The notes: generated by a model from the sequence alone, not told the origin. Numbered from the stretch's first letter, positions 1 through 9,298 are shown. The stretch is DNA of 64,000 nucleotides from Candidatus Pantoea haifensis (GCA_018842655.1 JAGTWN010000004.1:496001-560000), one strand, 5' to 3'. Translations and numbers: made by a program.

Positions 1-2
1 TG

Positions 3-626
3 CTTAAGCCAGAAAATCTCGAAAAGCTGAAAAGCTGCGGTGTCTCTTTCCTTGATGCGCCAGAAGAGATTTTCGCCACCGTACTGAACTACCTCGGCAA
101 AGATCCTAACAGCTCAGACGCGAAAGATTACTCGGGTGCGGCGACCGATCTGCTGCTGAAGTTGCGTCCGAATATTCGCTACTTCCACTCTTCGCAATAC
201 ATCAACGATCTGGCTAACGGCAACATCTGTGTAGCGATTGGCTGGTCAGGCGATATTCTGCAGGCGAAGAACCGTGCGGATGAAGCGAAAAACGGCGTCA
301 ATCTGGGCTACAGCGTGCCGAAAGAGGGCGCACTGGCATTCTTTGACATGATGGCGATTCCAAAAGACGCGAAAAATCTTGATGCGGCTTACCAGTGGCT
401 GAACTACATCATGGATCCCAAAGTGATGGCGGATATTTCCAATAAAGTGAATTACGCCAACGGTAACAAAGCGTCGCTGCCGCTGATTAACGCTGATGTG
501 CGTAACAATCCGGGTATCTTCCCAACGCCGGAAGCCATGTCCAAATTGTTCGTGCTGAAAGTCCAGGATCCAAAACTGGATCGTGTGCGTACGCGTGCAT
601 GGACTAAAGTAAAAAGTGGTAAGTAA
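3..626 (+). CDS. potF: Putrescine-binding periplasmic protein PotF (3' part, cut by window edge)
   Basis: This is the C-terminal 207 residues of the periplasmic solute-binding protein of the PotFGHI putrescine ABC importer; the start lies upstream of the window. The visible part reads in one frame from base 3 and closely follows E. coli PotF through to its Lys-rich end. It includes the ligand-lobe segment around 'AIGWSGDI' and the 'FFDMMAIPKDAKN' stretch typical of polyamine-binding proteins. Transporter genes potG, potH and potI follow on the same strand. A strong hairpin lies just after the stop, a common arrangement for binding-protein genes that are expressed more strongly than their transporter. 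An internal TTG at 162 is not a start. Confidence 0.95.
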   Translation, partial: LKPENLEKLKSCGVSFLDAPEEIFATVLNYLGKDPNSSDAKDYSGAATDLLLKLRPNIRYFHSSQYINDLANGNICVAIGWSGDILQAKNRADEAKNGVNLGYSVPKEGALAFFDMMAIPKDAKNLDAAYQWLNYIMDPKVMADISNKVNYANGNKASLPLINADVRNNPGIFPTPEAMSKLFVLKVQDPKLDRVRTRAWTKVKSGK

Positions 627-659
627 TTCGTTCTGAACGAGTTGATTACATCAAAACAG

Positions 660-698
660 CAACAGAGGCGCAGTGATGGCCTCTGTTGTGCCATTTTT
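660..698 (+). terminator. potF-potG intergenic hairpin (attenuator-like)
   Basis: A perfect 10-bp stem (660-669 pairing with 679-688, 9-nt loop) is followed after a few bases by five T (694-698). It sits between the binding-protein gene and the ATPase gene of one operon. It probably acts as a partial terminator or 3'-end stabiliser that keeps PotF above PotGHI; this role is inferred from position. Confidence 0.65.
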
Positions 699-748
699 AG
701 CGGCTGGCTTTGCCGTGCCGTTCCGCCTGGCCCCGGAGATTAACGTTA

Positions 749-1882
749 GTGAATGATGCGATTCCCCGTCCCCAAAATAAAACCGCAAAGGCGTTAACGC
801 CGCTGCTGGAAATTCGTAACCTGACCAAATCTTTTGACGGACAGCACGCCGTTGATGATGTCAGCCTGACCATTTACAAAGGTGAAATTTTCGCTCTGCT
901 GGGTGCATCCGGCTGTGGAAAATCAACCCTGTTACGCATGCTGGCCGGGTTTGAGCCGCCGACCAGCGGTCAAATTGTGCTGGATGGGCAAGATCTTTCG
1001 CACGTTGCGCCTTATCAGCGTCCCATCAACATGATGTTTCAGTCTTATGCGCTGTTTCCACACATGACGGTGGAACAGAATATCGCCTTTGGTCTGAAAC
1101 AGGACAAGTTGCCAAAAGCTGAAATTACCCAGCGCGTTGAAGAGATGCTGACGCTGGTGCATATGCAGGAGTACGCTAAACGTAAACCGCATCAGCTTTC
1201 GGGTGGTCAGCGTCAGCGCGTGGCGCTGGCGCGTAGTCTGGCAAAACGCCCTAAGCTGCTGCTGCTGGATGAACCCATGGGCGCGCTGGATAAAAAGCTG
1301 CGTGACCGCATGCAGCTTGAAGTGGTGGATATCCTTGAGCGCGTCGGCGCTACCTGCGTCATGGTAACGCACGATCAGGAAGAAGCGATGACCATGGCGG
1401 GCCGTATCGCCATTATGAATCGCGGTAAATTTGTGCAGATTGGCGAGCCGGAAGAGATTTACGAGCATCCAACCAGCCGTTACAGCGCCGAATTTATCGG
1501 CTCGGTTAACGTCTTTGAAGGCTTACTGCGCGAGCGCCGTGAAGATGGACTGGTGATTGAAAGCCCAGGCCTGGTGCATCCGCTGAAAGTCGATTCCGAT
1601 GTCTCGATAACCGACAACGTGCCCGTTCATGTCGCACTGCGCCCGGAAAAAGTAATGCTGTGCGAAGAGGTGCCAGCTGATGGCTGCAACTTTGCCGTGG
1701 GTGAGGTGGTGCATATTGCTTATTTAGGCGATCTGTCCATTTTCCATGTGCGCTTACGCAGCGGCCAAATGATCAGCGCGCAATTGCAAAATGCACATCG
1801 TTATCGCAAAGGGTTACCGACATGGGGCGATGAAGTCCGTCTCTGCTGGGATAGCGACAGCTGCGTGGTGTTGACGGTTTAA
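749..1882 (+). CDS. potG: Putrescine ABC transporter ATPase PotG
   Basis: PotG is the cytoplasmic ATPase that drives putrescine import by PotFGHI. I chose the GTG at 749, preceded by GGAG at 735-738. It gives a 377-residue protein beginning VNDAIPRP, the same N-terminus and length as E. coli PotG; an upstream TTG at 710 would add 13 unrelated residues. Walker A (GASGCGKST) is at about 52-60, the ABC signature LSGGQ at 150-154 and Walker B (LLLLDE) at about 170-175. The C-terminal third, from about residue 240, is the TOBE-type regulatory domain of the spermidine/putrescine family. The stop is followed nine bases later by potH. Confidence 0.96.
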   Translation: MNDAIPRPQNKTAKALTPLLEIRNLTKSFDGQHAVDDVSLTIYKGEIFALLGASGCGKSTLLRMLAGFEPPTSGQIVLDGQDLSHVAPYQRPINMMFQSYALFPHMTVEQNIAFGLKQDKLPKAEITQRVEEMLTLVHMQEYAKRKPHQLSGGQRQRVALARSLAKRPKLLLLDEPMGALDKKLRDRMQLEVVDILERVGATCVMVTHDQEEAMTMAGRIAIMNRGKFVQIGEPEEIYEHPTSRYSAEFIGSVNVFEGLLRERREDGLVIESPGLVHPLKVDSDVSITDNVPVHVALRPEKVMLCEEVPADGCNFAVGEVVHIAYLGDLSIFHVRLRSGQMISAQLQNAHRYRKGLPTWGDEVRLCWDSDSCVVLTV

Positions 1883-1891
1883 GGAGTCGCA

Positions 1892-2854
1892 ATGAGCCAG
1901 ATTTTTCAACGCAGCAAAGCGCCAGCCCGACTGGTTGGCACGCCGCTGCAACGCTGGATGACGCGCATCAAAATGCAGCATGGCCGCAAGTTAGTCATCG
2001 CATTGCCTTATCTTTGGCTGGTGCTGTTTTTCCTGCTGCCGTTCCTGATCGTGTTAAAGATCAGCTTTGCGGATATTGCACGTGCAATCCCGCCCTACAC
2101 GGAATTAATCAGTTGGGCCGACGATCAGTTCAGCATTATTCTTAACTTTGCTAACTATCTGCAGCTCACTGACGATCCGCTGTATATCGATGCCTATTTG
2201 CAGTCGTTAAAGGTCGCGGCGATCTCAACGATAATCTGTTTGTTGATTGGTTATCCGCTGGCGTGGGCGGTGGCGCACAGTAAACCTTCAATGCGCACTA
2301 TTTTGCTGCTGTTGGTGATCCTGCCGTCGTGGACCTCTTTTTTAGTGCGCGTTTACGCCTGGATGGGACTGCTTAATAACAACGGCATCCTTAACCGCTT
2401 TCTGATGTGGCTTGGCGTGATCGACCATCCGCTGGTGATCCTTTACACCAACACTGCGGTTTATATCGGTATTGTTTACTGCTATTTGCCGTTTATGGTG
2501 TTGCCGATCTATACCGCATTAACCCGCATCGATTATTCGCTGGTGGAAGCGTCGCTTGATTTAGGCGCGCGTCCGTTAAAAACCTTTTTCAGCGTGATTG
2601 TGCCGTTGACCAAAGGCGGCATTATTGCCGGTTCAATGCTGGTATTTATCCCGGCAGTTGGAGAGTACGTTATCCCGGAACTGCTTGGCGGCCCTGACAG
2701 CATCATGATTGGACGCATTTTGTGGCAGGAGTTCTTCAACAACCGTGACTGGCCGGTGGCCTCAGCGTTGGCGGTAATTATTCTGCTGATTTTGATCCTG
2801 CCAATCATCTGGTTCCATAAACATCAAAACCGTGAACTGGGAGAGAAAGGATGA
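1892..2854 (+). CDS. potH: Putrescine ABC transporter permease PotH
   Basis: PotH is one of the two inner-membrane permease subunits of the putrescine importer. At 320 residues it is close to the 317 of E. coli PotH. It has six predicted membrane segments after a basic N-terminal tail, and the cytoplasmic EAA loop (EASLDLGA, about 219-226) that docks onto the ATPase. AAGGAG precedes the ATG. The gene ends in an ATGA overlap with potI, which suggests translational coupling of the two permeases. Confidence 0.96.
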   Translation: MSQIFQRSKAPARLVGTPLQRWMTRIKMQHGRKLVIALPYLWLVLFFLLPFLIVLKISFADIARAIPPYTELISWADDQFSIILNFANYLQLTDDPLYIDAYLQSLKVAAISTIICLLIGYPLAWAVAHSKPSMRTILLLLVILPSWTSFLVRVYAWMGLLNNNGILNRFLMWLGVIDHPLVILYTNTAVYIGIVYCYLPFMVLPIYTALTRIDYSLVEASLDLGARPLKTFFSVIVPLTKGGIIAGSMLVFIPAVGEYVIPELLGGPDSIMIGRILWQEFFNNRDWPVASALAVIILLILILPIIWFHKHQNRELGEKG

Positions 2855-3696
2855 ATAATCTGCCAACGATCCGCTCGCCCTGGCGTACCGCGATTCTGAC
2901 GTGCTGCTTTCTGTTTCTCTATGCGCCGATGCTGCTGCTGGTGATTTACTCCTTTAACAGCTCGCAGCTGGTTACGGTGTGGGAAGGGGTTTCACTCCAC
3001 TGGTATAAAGTGCTGTTTCAGGACAGTGCGATGATTGACGCCGTGGTGCTCAGCCTCACGATTGCCGGCCTGTCAGCAACGATGGCCGTCGTGCTTGGTA
3101 CGCTGGCGGCGGTGATTATCGTGCGTTTTGGCCGCTTCCGGGGACATAACGGTTTCGCCTTTATGCTGACCGCTCCGCTGGTGATGCCAGATGTGATCAC
3201 CGGCCTGTCGCTGCTGCTGCTGTTTGTGGCGATTGGCAATGCGATTGGCTGGCCCAGCGAACGTGGCATGCTGACTATCTGGCTGGCACACGTCACGTTT
3301 TGTACTGCATACGTGGCGGTGGTGATCAATTCGCGCCTGCGTGAACTGGATCGCTCAATAGAAGAAGCGGCGATGGATTTGGGCGCGACGCCGCTGAAAG
3401 TCTTTTTTGTCATTACCGTGCCCATGATCACGCCGGCAATTGTGACTGGCTGGCTGCTGGCTTTCACGCTTTCGCTTGATGATCTGGTCATTGCCAGCTT
3501 CGTTACCGGCCCAGGCGCGACGACGCTGCCGATGGCAATCTTTGCTACCGTACGTCGCGGTGTGAATCCAGAAATTAACGCGCTGGCTTCACTGATTCTG
3601 TTTGTGGTCGGCTTAGTGGGCTTTATCGCCTGGCGCGTTATGGCACATGAAGAAAAACAACGTTTAAGCGATATTCAGAAAGCTAAACGTGGCTGA
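2851..3696 (+). CDS. potI: Putrescine ABC transporter permease PotI
   Basis: PotI is the second inner-membrane permease subunit of the PotFGHI putrescine importer. Its 281 residues match the E. coli length exactly. The EAA loop (EEAAMDLGA, 171-179) marks the ATPase contact, and several long hydrophobic segments match the binding-protein-dependent permease fold. It starts inside the potH stop codon (ATGA) and is the last gene of the operon; a strong terminator follows within 30 bases. Confidence 0.96.
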   Translation: MNNLPTIRSPWRTAILTCCFLFLYAPMLLLVIYSFNSSQLVTVWEGVSLHWYKVLFQDSAMIDAVVLSLTIAGLSATMAVVLGTLAAVIIVRFGRFRGHNGFAFMLTAPLVMPDVITGLSLLLLFVAIGNAIGWPSERGMLTIWLAHVTFCTAYVAVVINSRLRELDRSIEEAAMDLGATPLKVFFVITVPMITPAIVTGWLLAFTLSLDDLVIASFVTGPGATTLPMAIFATVRRGVNPEINALASLILFVVGLVGFIAWRVMAHEEKQRLSDIQKAKRG

Positions 3697-3721
3697 AATC
3701 CGTAACTTTTGCCACTATATG

Positions 3722-3748
3722 AATGGGCTGGTTTTCCAGCCCATTTTC
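3722..3748 (+). terminator. potFGHI operon terminator
   Basis: A perfect 10-bp stem (3722-3731 with 3736-3745) closes a four-T loop and runs into a short T tract. It lies 26 bases after the potI stop and before ybjO, as expected for a factor-independent terminator of the pot operon. Confidence 0.85.
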
Positions 3749-3770
3749 TATGGCGCGCGGAGCACGGAAC

Positions 3771-4238
3771 ATGTCAGAAATTCTAAAACATAGCTCAGTT
3801 TTACCAGATGCCCCGGTTCCGGTTACGGTGGCAGGCATTGCTATCATTGCAACGCGCTGTCTTAGCGTATTGATGCTGGTCAATGAGCTGGGCTACACCG
3901 AAATGGCTAACTTTGTGCATCGTAGCGCGCAAGCCTGGGATTCAACCTTTATCTTTGTCGCCAGTCAGCTGATTTTTTTGTTTGAGCTGCGCTGCGCGTT
4001 TACGTTAATGCGCGGCAGTCATCGTGGACGCTGGGGTTATGTTGCCACGCAGGTCGTTGTACTAGCCTATATGCTGTTGGCCTCAACGGGCTGGATCTAT
4101 CCGGAAATCTTCAGTATCAGCGGCGCAAATAACACCCAGATAGTGCACCATACGTTGCTGCACAAACTGCCTGATCTGTTGATTATCGGGCTGTTGTTCA
4201 TGCCAGCCAGCAGCCGCGCATTTTTCCATAAGCAGTGA
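3771..4238 (+). CDS. ybjO: YbjO family inner-membrane protein, function unknown
   Basis: A small membrane protein of about 155 residues, homologous to E. coli YbjO (DUF2593), which has no established function. Four hydrophobic segments are visible, with the conserved 'LPDLLIIGLLFMPASSRAFF' end. The ATG at 3771 has a GGAG at 3759-3762; an upstream ATG at 3723 lies inside the potI terminator hairpin and would add 16 residues with no family match. It sits between potI and rlmC as in E. coli. Similarity to E. coli is clearly lower than for its neighbours. Confidence 0.85.
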   Translation: MSEILKHSSVLPDAPVPVTVAGIAIIATRCLSVLMLVNELGYTEMANFVHRSAQAWDSTFIFVASQLIFLFELRCAFTLMRGSHRGRWGYVATQVVVLAYMLLASTGWIYPEIFSISGANNTQIVHHTLLHKLPDLLIIGLLFMPASSRAFFHKQ

Positions 4239-4286
4239 TACAATCACGCTCCGCTTGACCTTCCCACAGTAAATACAGGCTTTACC

Positions 4287-5417
4287 ATGCATTGCGCGCT
4301 TTATAACGCAGACCACTGCCAGTCTTGTCAGTGGCTGGAAAAACCCTATTCGCAACAGCTCTCTCATAAACAATCACTGCTTGAACAGTTACTGGCACAC
4401 CAGCCGGTAGGGCAGTGGTTACCGCCGGTGACATCGGCTGAACAGGGTTTTCGTAACAAAGCCAAAATGGTGGTGAGCGGCAGCGTTGAGCGGCCAGTGT
4501 TAGGCATGGTGCAGCGTGAGGGCGATGCGATCGATCTCTGTGCGTGTCCGCTTTATCCTGCCAGCTTTGCCCGTGTGTTTGAGGTGTTAAAGCCCTTTAT
4601 TGCGCGCGCAGGACTCACGCCTTATAACGTCGCACGTAAACGCGGTGAGCTGAAATTTCTGCTATTAACCGAAAGCACGCAGGGCGGAATGATGTTGCGC
4701 TTTGTATTGCGCTCAAAAACGAAGCTGGATCAACTGCGCACGGCGCTGCCCTGGCTACAGCAGCAACTGCCCCAGTTGCGTGTCGTTTCTGCCAATATTC
4801 AACCCGTGCACATGGCGATTCTCGAAGGTGAGGAAGAGATTGCACTGACGCCGGAGCAGGCGCTGGCGGAAAACTTTAATAACGTGCCGCTGTGGATCCG
4901 GCCGCAAAGCTTTTTCCAGACCAATCCGCAGGTTGCTAAAGCGTTGTACGCAACGGCGCGTGACTGGACAAGAGCACTGTCGGTTACCAGCATGTGGGAT
5001 CTGTTTTGCGGGGTCGGGGGTTTCGGTTTGCACTGTGCGACGCCAGCAATGTCGCTGACGGGCATTGAAATTAGTGCAGAAGCCATTGCTTGCGCACAAC
5101 ACTCAGCAGAAATGCTGGGGTTAAAGCGCGTAAACTTTGCCGCACTCGATTCAACCGCTTTTGCGACCTCACGTGAGGCGGTGCCGCAGCTGGTATTAGT
5201 GAATCCACCGCGTCGCGGCATAGGCCACGCACTGTGTGACTATCTCAGCGAAATGGCGCCGGATTACCTGCTTTATTCAAGTTGTAACCCTGAAAGCATG
5301 GCGAAAGATTTCGCCCGGTTATCTGCCTACGATGTGACGCGCGTGCAGCTGTTCGATATGTTTCCGCATACCTCACATTTTGAAGTGCTGACACTGCTCA
5401 CGCGGCGGTGTCAGTGA
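4287..5417 (+). CDS. rlmC: 23S rRNA (uracil-747-C5)-methyltransferase RlmC
   Basis: RlmC (formerly RumB) is a SAM-dependent enzyme that makes m5U747 in 23S rRNA. The 376 residues match the family length. Iron-sulphur cluster cysteines occur at Cys3, Cys11, Cys14 and Cys87 (Cys85 is also present). The SAM-binding segment '[15 protein letters not shown]' and the '[10 protein letters not shown]' motif follow. The catalytic cysteine is in 'YSSCNPESM', about residue 335. Its 3' end faces artJ across a short convergent spacer. Confidence 0.96.
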   Translation: MHCALYNADHCQSCQWLEKPYSQQLSHKQSLLEQLLAHQPVGQWLPPVTSAEQGFRNKAKMVVSGSVERPVLGMVQREGDAIDLCACPLYPASFARVFEVLKPFIARAGLTPYNVARKRGELKFLLLTESTQGGMMLRFVLRSKTKLDQLRTALPWLQQQLPQLRVVSANIQPVHMAILEGEEEIALTPEQALAENFNNVPLWIRPQSFFQTNPQVAKALYATARDWTRALSVTSMWDLFCGVGGFGLHCATPAMSLTGIEISAEAIACAQHSAEMLGLKRVNFAALDSTAFATSREAVPQLVLVNPPRRGIGHALCDYLSEMAPDYLLYSSCNPESMAKDFARLSAYDVTRVQLFDMFPHTSHFEVLTLLTRRCQ

Positions 5418-5460
5418 TTCAGCCTGAAACCCGTGCGCCGACGTGTCACGGGGAAAGGGC

Positions 5461-5527
5461 GGGCCAGCAAAGCGACACGCTGCGCTGAGGACGTGCAGAA
5501 CCTGTCAGCGAATCAGCTTGCTGGCCC
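5461..5527. repeat. 10-bp inverted repeat between convergent rlmC and artJ
   Basis: Bases 5461-5470 (GGGCCAGCAA) are perfectly complementary to 5518-5527, 47 bases apart. The intervening bases contain further partly pairing G+C-rich sequence. This could be a REP-like element or a bidirectional transcription stop for the two convergent genes; there is no T tract, so a simple intrinsic terminator is not shown. Confidence 0.45.
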
Positions 5528-5534
5528 ATAATTC

Positions 5535-6266
5535 TTACTCAGGAAACCACTTCTGATTGAGCTGCTGCCAGCTACCGTTAGCTTTCATCTCAGCCAGCGC
5601 GCCGTTTAGCTTTTGACGCAACGCATCGTTGCCTTTGCGCACTGCAATGCCAAGGCCAGTGCCAAAGTAATCAGCATCCGTTACATGCTCACCCACTGTG
5701 GCAAGATCGCTGTTGGTCTTCAGCCACTGATTCACGACCGCATTGTCGCCAAACACGCCATCCAGGCGACCATTTTTCATGTCCAGAATCGCGTTTTGAT
5801 AGCTGTCATACGCCACCACAGTCACTTCAGGATGCTTATCCTGGAGGTATTTCTGATGGGTAGTGCCATTTTCAACGCCGATCCGTTTACCTTTCATCTG
5901 GCTGAGATCGCTGAACTTGCCTTTGCGGGCAATTACGATTGCGGAATTAGCGTAATAAGGCTGGGTGAAATCGACCTGCTTGCTACGCTCAGGGGTAATG
6001 TCCATACCTGAAATGATTGCGTCGTAACGACGAAACTTCAGCGAGGGGATCAGGCTGTCAAAAGCGTTGTTTGTAAAAGTACATTCTGCTTTTAACTGTT
6101 GGCATAACGCTTTAGCCAGATCGATATCAAACCCGACTAACTGATTTTCACGATCGAGGGATTCAAACGGAGGATAGGTTGCCGACGAGGCAAAACGGAT
6201 TTTTTCTGCAGCGTTGGCACTCATTGCCAGAGTTGCCAGCGCAGCGGCAACTATCCATTTGTTCAT
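5535..6266 (-). CDS. artJ: Periplasmic arginine-binding protein ArtJ
   Basis: ArtJ is the high-affinity arginine-specific binding protein that feeds the ArtQMP transporter. A signal peptide of about 19 residues ends at 'SANA'. The mature part has the amino-acid-binding family signature 'GFDIDLAKALC' and the long conserved 'FDSLIPSLKFRRYDAIISGM' stretch. I chose the ATG ending at 6266, with AGGAG at 6274-6278, which gives 243 residues, the E. coli length; a start at 6290 would add eight residues before the signal peptide. The gene is transcribed separately from artPIQM, and an ArgR-like box lies upstream. Confidence 0.94.
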   Translation of the reverse strand: MNKWIVAAALATLAMSANAAEKIRFASSATYPPFESLDRENQLVGFDIDLAKALCQQLKAECTFTNNAFDSLIPSLKFRRYDAIISGMDITPERSKQVDFTQPYYANSAIVIARKGKFSDLSQMKGKRIGVENGTTHQKYLQDKHPEVTVVAYDSYQNAILDMKNGRLDGVFGDNAVVNQWLKTNSDLATVGEHVTDADYFGTGLGIAVRKGNDALRQKLNGALAEMKANGSWQQLNQKWFPE

Positions 6267-6325
6267 ATTACGGCTCCTGTAGAACGTCATTCTTCACACT
6301 TTCGACGGGCTACAAGATGCCAGTA

Positions 6326-6343
6326 AATGAATCTTTATGCAAT
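6326..6343. promoter_or_regulatory. Putative ArgR operator (ARG box) upstream of artJ
   Basis: The core TGAATCTTTATGCA at 6328-6341 matches the ARG box core (TGAAT-N4-ATTCA) at nine of ten arm positions. It lies about 60 bases before artJ, which is known in E. coli to be repressed by arginine through ArgR. The following bases give only a weak second box. Assignment rests on motif and context. Confidence 0.6.
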
Positions 6344-6360
6344 AACTGTGATTAAATAAG

Positions 6361-6384
6361 TAATAAAGGCGAGAAATCTCGCCT
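6361..6384 (-). terminator. Terminator of the artPIQM operon
   Basis: On the minus strand, directly after the artM stop, a perfect 7-bp stem (6378-6384 with 6367-6373, four-base loop) is followed by TTATTA. This fits a weak intrinsic terminator separating artPIQM from artJ. Confidence 0.7.
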
Positions 6385-6389
6385 AATTA

Positions 6390-7056
6390 TTAACTGCGGC
6401 GCTCAAAGGCCAGTGCGCGCTTTTCGATCAGACGCATCATCAGCGTCAGCAGACCGTTGACACACAAATAGATCAGACCTGCGGCAGCAAATACCGTTAC
6501 GTCATAGGTGCGGCCATAAAGCAGTTGCCCCTGTCCCATCACCTCCATCAGCGTAATGGTGTAGGCCAGTGACGTGCCTTTGAACACCAATACCACTTCG
6601 TTGGAGTAGGAGGAGAGGGCGCGTTTAAAGGCGTAAGGCAAAAGAATACGCAGCGTATCTTTCCGGTTCATTCCCAGCGCAGCACAGGATTGCCACTGAC
6701 CAGAGGGGATCGCGCGTACCGCCCCATAAAAGAGCTGAGTAGTGTAAGCGGCACTGTTTAGCGATAACGCCAGCATCGCACAGAGCCAGGGCTGCGACAG
6801 AAGATGCCACAACCATGGAATTTGCTGGATACTGGGAAACTGACCAGGGCCGTAATAGATCAAAAAATCTGCACCAGCAGCGGCGTGCCGGTAAACAGGG
6901 TGATAAAGCCTTTAACCAGCGGGTTGAGCAGGGGGTCTTCAGCGCCAGCACCACAGTAAACAGCAATGACAACACCAGCGCGACAATCAGTGAAGCCAGC
7001 GTCAACGTCAGGCTGGTGTGTAGCCCTTTCATCAATTCGGGTAGGTATTCGAGCAT
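6390..7056 (-). CDS. artM: Arginine ABC transporter permease ArtM (two frameshifts as given)
   Basis: ArtM is an inner-membrane permease of the arginine importer. As written, the gene is split among three frames. The start at 7056 gives [12 protein letters not shown] up to 'LALKTP', a second frame continues 'LLNPLVKGFITLFTGTPLL', and a third carries 'IYYGPGQF' to the stop. The breaks coincide with G5 at 6931-6935 and A6 at 6862-6867 (plus strand). Adding one base to each run restores a 222-residue protein, exactly the E. coli length, including the missing Leu at the second join. The ATG overlaps the artQ stop by one base. A sequencing artefact is far more likely than a pseudogene. Confidence 0.88.
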
Positions 7057-7772
7057 TAGCTGCTTCCCCGTTCAAACCGCGTGGTACGCAACTCAATGCG
7101 GCGCAGCACCGCCTGGCTAAACAGCGTAATCACCAGGTAAATCGCCGCCGCCACCAAAAACCAGGTAAAAGGTTCCTGAGTACGGGTAGCAATACTTTTG
7201 GTTTGTAGCATTAAATCGTTCACGCTAATCAGTGACACCAGCGCGGTATCTTTCAGTAACACCAGCCACTGGTTGCCTAAGCCAGGCAATGCGTGACGCC
7301 ACATTTGCGGCATGATCAGGCGGAAAAATATCGCCGATTTTTTCATGCCCAGCGCCTGTCCTGATTCCCATTGCCCCACCGGCACCGCTTTAAGTGCACC
7401 GCGCAGGGTTTGTGAGGCGTAGGCGGCGTAAAGCATCGCCAGCGCAATCACGCCGCACAGGAAAGGACTGACGTCGAAATTCTCAATTTCTATCTGAATC
7501 GGCAACTGAAACAGGCCGAAATTAAGAGTAAAACCATCGGACAGTGTCAGCAGCAGTTGCGAGGCACCAAAATAGATAAACAGCACCACCAGAATTTCTG
7601 GCAGACCGCGAATCAACGTGACCAGCGCGGTGCCGAGCCACCCCAGCGGTTTCCAGCGCACCGACTCCCAGCCAGCAAAAATCATCGCCAGCACCAGGCC
7701 AGCGACGAGAGCACAAACAGCAAGGCCGACGGTCATGCCGGCGGCGCTTGCGAGCGGGATCATTTCACTCAT
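7056..7772 (-). CDS. artQ: Arginine ABC transporter permease ArtQ
   Basis: ArtQ is the partner permease of ArtM in the arginine importer. Its 238 residues equal the E. coli length. Hydrophobic membrane segments flank the permease loop '[18 protein letters not shown]', the EAA-type motif of amino-acid permeases that contacts the ATPase. The frame is intact, in contrast to artM, whose start codon overlaps its stop. It lies six bases after artI. Confidence 0.95.
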   Translation of the reverse strand: MSEMIPLASAAGMTVGLAVCALVAGLVLAMIFAGWESVRWKPLGWLGTALVTLIRGLPEILVVLFIYFGASQLLLTLSDGFTLNFGLFQLPIQIEIENFDVSPFLCGVIALAMLYAAYASQTLRGALKAVPVGQWESGQALGMKKSAIFFRLIMPQMWRHALPGLGNQWLVLLKDTALVSLISVNDLMLQTKSIATRTQEPFTWFLVAAAIYLVITLFSQAVLRRIELRTTRFERGSS

Positions 7773-7778
7773 TAGAAA

Positions 7779-8510
7779 TTACTGCTGAAACCATTTGCTG
7801 TAGATGGTTTTGTACGTGCCGTCAGCTTTCACTTTATCCAGCGCGGCGTTGAACTTGTTTTGCAGATCGGTGTTACCCATGCGCACCGCGATGCCCAGGC
7901 CAGTGCCAAAGTAGGCTTTGTCGGTGACTTTTTCACCCAGCGGTGCCAGCGTCGTGTTCTGCTTCAGCCACTCATTCACGACGGCAGTATCACCGAAGAC
8001 TGCATCAATACGGCCATTTTTCAGGTCGAGGATAGCATTCTGATAGCTGTCATACGGCACGGTGGTGATTTCGCTGTGCTTCTCGCTCAGGTATTTCTGA
8101 TGAGTGGTACCGTTCTGTACGCCGACACGCTTGCCTTTCAGCGCGGCAACGTCAGCCACTTTGCCTTTCTGCGCGACGAACAGCGCAGAGTTGTCATAGT
8201 AAGGTTTGCTGAACAACACCTGCTTTTCACGCTCAGGCGTGATGTCCATGCCCGCCATGACGGCATCGAAACGACGGAATTTCAGGCTGGGGATCAGGCT
8301 GTCAAAAGCCTGGTTAGTGAACGTACAGGTTGCATCAATCTCTTTACACAGCGCGTTAGCCAGATCGACATCAAAGCCCTGAATTTTGTTTTCAGCGTCA
8401 ACGAATTCAAACGGCGGATAAGACGCCTCGGTGGCGAAGCGAATAGACTGGGCAGCAGATGCGCTCAGGCTCAAACCAGCAAGCAGTGCAGCAAGTACAA
8501 CTTTTTTCAT
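7779..8510 (-). CDS. artI: Periplasmic arginine/basic amino-acid-binding protein ArtI
   Basis: ArtI is the binding protein encoded inside the artPIQM operon and a close paralogue of ArtJ (compare 'FDSLIPSLKFRR' and 'NGTTHQKYL' in both). The signal peptide 'MKKVVLAALLAGLSLSASAA' is cut near residue 19-20. I prefer the ATG ending at 8510: AGGA lies eight bases upstream, whereas the ATG at 8519 directly abuts that AGGA and has no spacing. This gives 243 residues. Its ligand in E. coli is less certain than that of ArtJ. Confidence 0.93.
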   Translation of the reverse strand: MKKVVLAALLAGLSLSASAAQSIRFATEASYPPFEFVDAENKIQGFDVDLANALCKEIDATCTFTNQAFDSLIPSLKFRRFDAVMAGMDITPEREKQVLFSKPYYDNSALFVAQKGKVADVAALKGKRVGVQNGTTHQKYLSEKHSEITTVPYDSYQNAILDLKNGRIDAVFGDTAVVNEWLKQNTTLAPLGEKVTDKAYFGTGLGIAVRMGNTDLQNKFNAALDKVKADGTYKTIYSKWFQQ

Positions 8511-8525
8511 TTTTAGCATCCTGAC

Positions 8526-9254
8526 TTAGTGCGAAAGATAGTTTGCAAACGCCTCGGTTTGCGGCTGTGAAAATCGGCTCGCGTCGCCCTGTTCCACAAT
8601 ATGACCGTTCTCCATATAAACGACGCGGCTGGCAGTTTTACGCGCCACCTCCACTTCATGGGTCACGATTACCTGGGTAATTTGAGTCTGGGCAAGCTCA
8701 CGAATAATGCTGACAATTTGTGCAGTAATTTCGGGATCGAGTGCAGCGGTCGGCTCGTCAAACAGTAACACCTGCGGCTCCATCATCAACGCACGTGCAA
8801 TCGCAACGCGCTGCTGCTGACCGCCAGAAAGGTGTAGCGGGAAGCGGTCGCTGTAGGTGGTCAGACGCAAGCGATCCAACAGTTTATCTGCGCGCGCACG
8901 CGCCTCAGCCTTGCTCAAACCCAGGACGCGACAGGGCGCTTCCATCAGGTTCTGCAAAACGGTGAGGTGAGGCCAAAGGTTGTACTGCTGGAAAACCATA
9001 CCGACATTCTGCCGCAGCTCGCGGATCGCCGTGTCTGAGGGTTTTTGGGTGAAATCGAAGTGGTTTCCGGCGATCTGCAACTGACCAGAGCGTGGCTGCT
9101 CCAGCAGATTAAGAACGCGCAACAGAGAACTCTTCCCCGCGCCGCTTGGACCCAGCAACACCAGGGTTTCGCCTTGTGGACATTCCAGGTTGATGTCAAA
9201 CAGCGCCTGATGAGCACCGTAGAAGCAGTTGATTGCGTTTAGTTGAATACTCAT
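8526..9254 (-). CDS. artP: Arginine ABC transporter ATPase ArtP
   Basis: ArtP is the ATPase of the arginine importer and the first gene of artPIQM. Walker A (GPSGAGKSS) is at 35-43, the signature LSGGQ at 142-146 and Walker B (VLLFDE) at about 162-167. The ATG ending at 9254 gives 242 residues starting [10 protein letters not shown], the same as E. coli. A longer start at 9299 would add 15 hydrophobic residues without family support. No strong ribosome-binding site is visible at the chosen start. Confidence 0.94.
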   Translation of the reverse strand: MSIQLNAINCFYGAHQALFDINLECPQGETLVLLGPSGAGKSSLLRVLNLLEQPRSGQLQIAGNHFDFTQKPSDTAIRELRQNVGMVFQQYNLWPHLTVLQNLMEAPCRVLGLSKAEARARADKLLDRLRLTTYSDRFPLHLSGGQQQRVAIARALMMEPQVLLFDEPTAALDPEITAQIVSIIRELAQTQITQVIVTHEVEVARKTASRVVYMENGHIVEQGDASRFSQPQTEAFANYLSH

Positions 9255-9298
9255 GCGCCAAATTTGAATAGCTATTAGTGCGGCGAATTTTAACGTCA

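Noticed and set aside
5461-5527. Attachment site or mobile-element boundary
   Set aside because: The flanking genes are in standard order with no integrase, transposase or direct repeats.
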